A stretch of DNA of 19,435 nt, from positions 1-19,435 of the forward strand of contig WLMD01000017.1 of assembly GCA_009700405.1 (NCBI GenBank). The letters run 5' to 3'. Positions 15,451-19,435 of the stretch are shown one piece after another; position 1 is the stretch's first letter, and each line of letters begins with the position of its first letter. This DNA comes from Actinomycetota bacterium. GTDB lineage: Bacteria; Actinomycetota; Actinomycetes; Nanopelagicales; Nanopelagicaceae. The notes under the pieces are model-generated. The model saw only the letters and a list, made by a program, of their open reading frames with translations. It was not told where the DNA came from and did no database searches. A program made the translations under genes and the position numbers.

Positions 15451-16626
15451 ATGTCCCGCACGCTCGTCGACAACATCGGATTACTTGTCACCAATGACTT
15501 AAGTGTTGATGGCAGTCCGCTGGGTGTTATCGAGAACGCTGCATTTATTGTTGAAGATGAAATTGTCACGTGGGTTGGTGCGAGTGGAGATGTTTCACAC
15601 AAGGATGTAAGCAATACCGTAGATGCGCATGGACGTTGTGTGATTCCAGGATTCGTTGATAGTCATTCGCATTTGGTTTTTGCAGGGGACAGAAGCGCAG
15701 AATTTCGCGCACGCATGCAAGGCGAACCATATGCAGCTGGAGGGATCAACTACACGGTAGAACTCACTCGTGCTGCAAGCAATGGCGATCTCCTTGCAAG
15801 TGCTCGCAGACTCTTTGCCGAAGCAACTGCTTCCGGTACCACCACGATGGAGACTAAATCTGGTTATGGATTAACAGTCGCCGATGAAGCGCGTTCGTTA
15901 GCTGTTGCAAAACAAATTACCGATGAGACAACATTCCTGGGTGCACACATTGTCCCTAAAGAATTTAAGAGCTCACCGGAAGATTATGTTGATCTAGTCT
16001 GCGGACCCATGCTCGATGCCGCGCTACCCAATTCAAAATGGATTGATGTTTTCTGCGACAAAGGAGCTTTCACAGCAGATCAGGCTCGCAGGATTCTTAG
16101 CGCGGGTATGGCAAAGGGACTTCTTCCTCGTTTACACGCTAATCAATTGGAACCAGGTGAAGGCGTCCAACTTGGCGTCGAACTTGGAGCAGCATCGGTA
16201 GATCACGTGAGTCATTTATCCGATGCAGATGTTGCAGCTCTTTCGAAGTCGAAGACCGTTGCCACCTTATTACCTGGCGCAGAATTTTCCACACGATCTG
16301 CATACCCTGATGCACGCAGACTCTTTGAAGCAGGCGTCACCGTTGCGCTTGCCTCCGATTGCAACCCAGGTAGTTCTTATACGACAAACATGCCCTTTGT
16401 TATTGCGGTGGCAGTTCGTGACATGTATTTCTCACCGGAGCAAGCGCTCTGGTCTGCAACTAAAGGCGGCGCACAGGCACTTCGCCGCACTGATGTTGGC
16501 CATTTAGGCAAAGGCGCAAGCGCTGATTTTTCAATCTTAGGTACGCACACATATATGCATCTGGCGTATCGCCCAGGTGTCCAATTAATAGATGAGGTAT
16601 GGCGCCATGGTGTCCGAGTCAAATAA
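15451..16626 (+). CDS. hutI: Imidazolonepropionase
   Basis: HutI is an amidohydrolase-superfamily enzyme that opens the ring of 4-imidazolone-5-propionate to give N-formimino-L-glutamate, the third step of histidine breakdown. Its 391 residues show the first metal motif in IPGFVDSHSHLVFAGDR (HxH), TTTMETKSGYGL, a His in FLGAHIVPKEF, RLHANQLEPGEGVQLG, an invariant His in ASVDHVSHL and the metal-binding Asp in ALASDCNPGSS. A single Zn or Fe ion is usual for the family. The ATG is 2 nt downstream of the hutU stop and lacks a Shine-Dalgarno sequence (the intervening bases are all A), implying coupling to hutU. Its last 20 nt overlap the hutH start in another frame. The assignment is secure. Confidence 0.97.
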   Translation: MSRTLVDNIGLLVTNDLSVDGSPLGVIENAAFIVEDEIVTWVGASGDVSHKDVSNTVDAHGRCVIPGFVDSHSHLVFAGDRSAEFRARMQGEPYAAGGINYTVELTRAASNGDLLASARRLFAEATASGTTTMETKSGYGLTVADEARSLAVAKQITDETTFLGAHIVPKEFKSSPEDYVDLVCGPMLDAALPNSKWIDVFCDKGAFTADQARRILSAGMAKGLLPRLHANQLEPGEGVQLGVELGAASVDHVSHLSDADVAALSKSKTVATLLPGAEFSTRSAYPDARRLFEAGVTVALASDCNPGSSYTTNMPFVIAVAVRDMYFSPEQALWSATKGGAQALRRTDVGHLGKGASADFSILGTHTYMHLAYRPGVQLIDEVWRHGVRVK

Positions 16627-18160
16627 AACCGTAAACCTAGGAATCAGCGGAGTTAGCTTTGATGATGTCATCAACGTTGCACGCCACGGTGCCAAAGTTG
16701 TCATCACACCTGAGGCCATTGCTGCAATTGCAAAGACCCGTACCTACATCGATGGGTATGCAGCTGGAGGAATACCTGTTTATGGAGTCTCAACAGGATT
16801 CGGCGCTCTTGCTAATCGCCACATTGACGTAAAAGACCGCACTCAACTTCAGAAATCTTTGATTCGTTCTCACGCAGCAGGTGTTGGTCCGGCAGTTGAA
16901 CGCGAAGTTGTACGTGCACTTTTGTTCTTGCGTCTCCGCACTATGACATCAGGTCGCACAGGTGTCCGTGTTGAAGTTGCACAAATCTATGCAGATTTCC
17001 TCAACGCTGGCATTACTCCAGTTGTTCCAGAATTTGGATCACTTGGTTGCAGTGGCGATCTTGCACCACTTTCCCATTGCGCACTGGCGATGATGGGCGA
17101 GGGCGTTGTACACGATGCAACTGGTAAGAAAATGCCTTCGTTAGATGCCATGAAAGCAGCAAGAATCAACCCAATTGAATTGCAAGCCAAGGAAGGCCTT
17201 GCCCTCATCAACGGCACTGACGGAATGCTCGGCATGTTAATCATGGCTTGCGCTGATTTATATGAACTCTGCACCGTTGCCGACATTACTGCTGCAATGA
17301 GTATTGAAGGCTTGCTTGGTACAGATCGCGTATTTGCGCCAGACCTACATGCACCACTGCGTCCGCAGGTTGGTCAAGCAATCAGTGCTGCAAATATCTA
17401 TGCAATGTTGCGCGGATCAGGAATTGTCGCCTCCCACTTAGAAAATGATTCACGCGTGCAAGATGCCTACTCACTTCGATGCGCGCCACAAGTTGCTGGT
17501 GCTGTCCGAGATACCGTTGATTACGCATCCACTATTGCTTTGCGCGAACTTCAAAGCTCCATCGATAACCCGGTTGTTTTGCCTGATGGTCGCGTGGAAT
17601 CCAACGGAAACTTCCATGGCGCACCTGTTGCCTATGTCCTGGATTTCCTTGCAATTGCCGCGGCAGATCTCGGTTCAATTTCCGAGCGTCGTACCGATCG
17701 CATGTTGGATCAACACAGATCTTCTGGCTTGCCACCATTTCTTGCCCATGATCCAGGAGTGGATTCTGGCTTAATGATTGCTCAATACACGCAGGCAGGA
17801 TTAGTGAGCGAAAATAAGCGCTTGGCTTCACCTGCCAGTGTTGATTCCATTCCTAGTTCTGCCATGCAAGAAGACCATGTATCCATGGGATGGAGCGCCG
17901 CCCGCAAATTACGTAAGGTTGTTGAGAACCTTTCCCGCATTCTTGCCATCGAACTTGTCACATCGGCTCGCGCGATTGAATTCCGCAAGGAATTTACGCC
18001 AGCGGCGGCAACGGCAAGTGTTGTCAAAGAACTTCGCACAGTTGTAGCTGGTGTCGGTCCAGATCGTTTTCTTTCGCCAGAACTTGAAGCAGCAGTGACA
18101 TTGGTTCAATCAGGCAAAGTTGTTGCAGCTGCTAAATCGGTAGTGAAAGAGCTTCGTTAA
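16607..18160 (+). CDS. hutH: Histidine ammonia-lyase
   Basis: HutH removes ammonia from L-histidine to give urocanate, the first step of the pathway, using an MIO electrophile formed from an internal tripeptide. In this 517-residue protein (from ATG 16607) the tripeptide is Cys148-Ser149-Gly150 within FGSLGCSGDLAPLSHCAL, where the textbook form is Ala-Ser-Gly. Tyr59 in YGVSTGFGALANR and the RTGVRVEV, LINGTDGM, SSIDNPVVLPDGRVESNGNFHG and FRKEFTPAAAT regions are typical. ATG 16607 is preferred over ATG 16592 because GAGG at 16594-16597 stands nine nt before it and the extra five residues have no family counterpart; GTG 16610 is also possible. The start overlaps the end of hutI by 20 nt. The stop shares the palindrome TTAA with the convergent hutG. 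Confidence 0.96.
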   Translation: MVSESNKTVNLGISGVSFDDVINVARHGAKVVITPEAIAAIAKTRTYIDGYAAGGIPVYGVSTGFGALANRHIDVKDRTQLQKSLIRSHAAGVGPAVEREVVRALLFLRLRTMTSGRTGVRVEVAQIYADFLNAGITPVVPEFGSLGCSGDLAPLSHCALAMMGEGVVHDATGKKMPSLDAMKAARINPIELQAKEGLALINGTDGMLGMLIMACADLYELCTVADITAAMSIEGLLGTDRVFAPDLHAPLRPQVGQAISAANIYAMLRGSGIVASHLENDSRVQDAYSLRCAPQVAGAVRDTVDYASTIALRELQSSIDNPVVLPDGRVESNGNFHGAPVAYVLDFLAIAAADLGSISERRTDRMLDQHRSSGLPPFLAHDPGVDSGLMIAQYTQAGLVSENKRLASPASVDSIPSSAMQEDHVSMGWSAARKLRKVVENLSRILAIELVTSARAIEFRKEFTPAAATASVVKELRTVVAGVGPDRFLSPELEAAVTLVQSGKVVAAAKSVVKELR

Positions 18161-19071
18161 TTCTTTCTCGAAGCAACACCGCATGCACCTTCAAGTACCA
18201 ACAACGCAGCTAATCTGACTGTTCGCTGATCTGGCGTATCTAATGTTGCATCGATTTCGGTAATGTCTATTGCGCGTACTCGTGCATCAGCACCAGCCAA
18301 GAATGCAGCTTGACGCAATTCATCAGCGCTGATTCCACCAGGTACTGATGCTGGGCATGCTGGCACTACGGCGCGATCACATACATCAACATCTAGGTCG
18401 ACATATATTTCACGTCCGCCTGCACCTGCAATATCTAGAGCCTCTGCCATGACATCGGCCATTGGTCGTTTACGAAGAACATCACGTGTGACTACGTGGA
18501 TTCCTGCATCCTTTGCGCGTTGTGAGTACTCACGGCTATTGGCGAAATCCGAAATTCCTATTTGCACAATGTTCTTTCCAGATAATCCCGCCTGAATCAA
18601 TCGCCAGACTGGGGATCCATTGGAAACCCCATCCCTTAAATCGTGGTGTGCATCCAAAGTTATCAATCCGATTTTGGATAAGTCAGGCCACATTCCCGAA
18701 GCCACTGAATATGTAATGGAATTATCTCCACCTAAAGCAATTAGCAATTTGTGATTTGCTCTTACATTTGCGACAGCCGTTGCAACTTTCTTCTCTCCTG
18801 ATTCATGATCGGGAGAATCAACATCACCTAAGTCGCACAGTGAGATGTCACGAAGATCAACGTCATGTGCACTTGAGTATGTTGAATACCGAGCTAGTGC
18901 ATCACGAATAGCACCTGGTGTTTGGTGTGCAGATGTTGCCGATAAAGAAACTTCGTGTGCAGGTATTCCAATGAGCGCCACATCTGCGCCTTCACTCGGA
19001 GCAGAAAAAATAGTATGTGCCCGAGTCCATTTAGGATCATGTGACAAATGCGCGCTAGCCATGTCGGTCAT
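18157..19071 (-). CDS. hutG: Formimidoylglutamase-like ureohydrolase (arginase/agmatinase superfamily)
   Basis: This 304-residue ureohydrolase-fold protein should complete the histidine pathway by hydrolysing N-formiminoglutamate to glutamate and formamide. No HutF-type deiminase or formylglutamate amidohydrolase is visible, which favours the one-step route. Metal-site segments are ALGGDNSITY (112-121), TLDAHHDLRDG (138-148, with Asp140, His142 and Asp144) and DLDVDVCDRAVVPACP (225-240, with Asp227 and Asp229 aligning with the two carboxylate ligands), then VPGGIS. The first motif is normally GGDH; here Asn117 replaces the His ligand. The ATG at 19071-19069 has no strong Shine-Dalgarno sequence; ATG 19062 (residue 4) is an alternative. 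hutG is convergent to hutUIH, so it is transcribed separately, and divergent from rnpB. The superfamily is certain; specificity is assigned from hut context. Confidence 0.85.
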   Translation of the reverse strand: MTDMASAHLSHDPKWTRAHTIFSAPSEGADVALIGIPAHEVSLSATSAHQTPGAIRDALARYSTYSSAHDVDLRDISLCDLGDVDSPDHESGEKKVATAVANVRANHKLLIALGGDNSITYSVASGMWPDLSKIGLITLDAHHDLRDGVSNGSPVWRLIQAGLSGKNIVQIGISDFANSREYSQRAKDAGIHVVTRDVLRKRPMADVMAEALDIAGAGGREIYVDLDVDVCDRAVVPACPASVPGGISADELRQAAFLAGADARVRAIDITEIDATLDTPDQRTVRLAALLVLEGACGVASRKN

Positions 19072-19166
19072 CGTACGCGAAGGCTATGCAAGTGCGGCAA
19101 TTGCATCATGATTTACGCCTATTTATAGGGTTTCATTGTTGCTACGACCAAAGGTATCCTTTACTC
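19072..19166. promoter_or_regulatory. Divergent promoter region of hutG (minus) and rnpB (plus), with a dyad
   Basis: These 95 nt hold both promoters. For rnpB, TATCCT at 19155-19160 is a good TANNNT -10 and places the start near 19167; a -35 is weak (TTCATT at 19132-19137, 17-nt spacer). For hutG, minus-strand TAGCCT (plus 19081-19086) is a possible -10, giving a very short 5' leader. An inverted repeat ATGCAA (19086-19091) / TTGCAT (19101-19106) with a 9-nt spacer touches that box, a plausible operator position. A second imperfect palindrome, CCTATTTATAGG, lies at 19118-19129. All functions are inferred from position. Confidence 0.45.
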
Positions 19167-19435
19167 AAGAAGAGTCGCCCGGATCACCGCGTTACAACTA
19201 GTTTTCTAGTGGTACCGAGGAAAGTCCGGACTCCACAGAGCAAGGTGGTGGGTAACGCCCACCCGGAGCAATCCGCGGGATCAGTGCCACAGAAAATAGA
19301 CCGCTCATGCAAATGAGTAAGGGTGAAACGGTGGTGTAAGAGACCACCAGCATTTACGGCAACGTATATGGCTAGGTAAACCCCACTTGGAGCAAGACCA
19401 GACAGATAGCGTTTGAGAACTGCTCGTTCGAGCTA
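19167..19435 (+). ncRNA. rnpB: RNase P RNA (bacterial type A), 5' part, truncated by the window edge
   Basis: The catalytic RNA of RNase P matures the 5' ends of tRNAs. Conserved landmarks occur in order: GAGGAAAGTCCGGACTCC (19217-19234, CR I), ACAGAAAATAGACCGC (19289-19304), GGTGAAACGGTGGTGTAAG with a following GACCACCAGC hairpin arm (from 19322), and GGTAAACCCCACTTGGAGCAA (from 19375), then GACCAGACAG. The 5' end is estimated from the -10-like TATCCT at 19155-19160; the 3' part, including the universal AGAUAAAUG-type end pairing with the 5' strand, lies beyond the window. The identity is secure; the exact 5' nucleotide is not. Confidence 0.92.

Noticed and set aside
19118..19129. CCTATTTATAGG near-palindrome upstream of rnpB as an operator
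   Set aside because: Short AT-rich 5-nt arms; could easily be chance, so recorded only within the promoter entry.
1..19435. CRISPR arrays, IS elements, phage genes, toxin-antitoxin or defence modules
   Set aside because: No repeat-spacer pattern, transposase, integrase or terminal inverted repeats seen; gene order is conserved housekeeping and catabolic content.

Overview
The window looks like a chromosomal stretch of a streamlined, moderate-GC actinobacterium. I favour a freshwater acI / Nanopelagicales-type lineage, but the lineage name is inference. The actinobacterial signal comes from gene content and order: a YbbN-type thioredoxin/TPR tail near glgB-glgE, homodimeric-type aceE divergent from DUF3052 and an AhpE-like peroxiredoxin, a zinc-ribbon coiled-coil gene followed by an RNase HI-phosphatase fusion, and a TldD/PmbA pair. 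The same small neighbourhoods occur in Mycobacterium and Streptomyces. Packing is very tight, with starts and stops overlapping by 1-4 nt, convergent genes sharing stop bases, and no gene-free stretch over about 160 nt.

Layout. (1) 1-1522, plus strand: the end of a thioredoxin-like/TPR co-chaperone gene, coupled to an MFS transporter. (2) 1519-7831, minus strand: an aceE-glgE-glgB run in which pyruvate dehydrogenase E1 overlaps glgE, and glgE is followed 2 nt later by glgB. GlgE (maltosyltransferase) and GlgB (branching enzyme) together make branched alpha-glucan from maltose-1-phosphate. (3) 7991-8873, plus strand: DUF3052 protein and a peroxiredoxin. (4) 8935-9009: tRNA-Val(UAC). (5) 9038-10839, plus strand: zinc-ribbon protein and RNase HI-phosphatase. 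(6) 10843-13739, minus strand: tldD and a pmbA/tldE-like gene, which probably form a TldD/E-type metalloprotease. (7) 13778-18160, plus strand: hutU-hutI-hutH, met by convergent hutG (18157-19071, minus). Together these give the complete four-enzyme route from histidine to glutamate and formamide. (8) From about 19167, plus strand: the 5' part of RNase P RNA, running off the window.

Most of this is recognisable housekeeping and catabolic content. I found no phage, IS element, CRISPR array or defence island, and no clearly new multi-gene system. The most interesting points are a GlgE that has lost about 90 residues where the helical dimerisation insert (domain S) should be, while keeping its catalytic triad; the translational overlap of aceE with glgE; a formiminoglutamase-like enzyme with Asn in place of the usual His metal ligand; a BCP-like Cys pair in the peroxiredoxin; and a 38-nt divergent hutU/tldD intergenic region that suggests overlapping promoters and a leaderless hutU mRNA.
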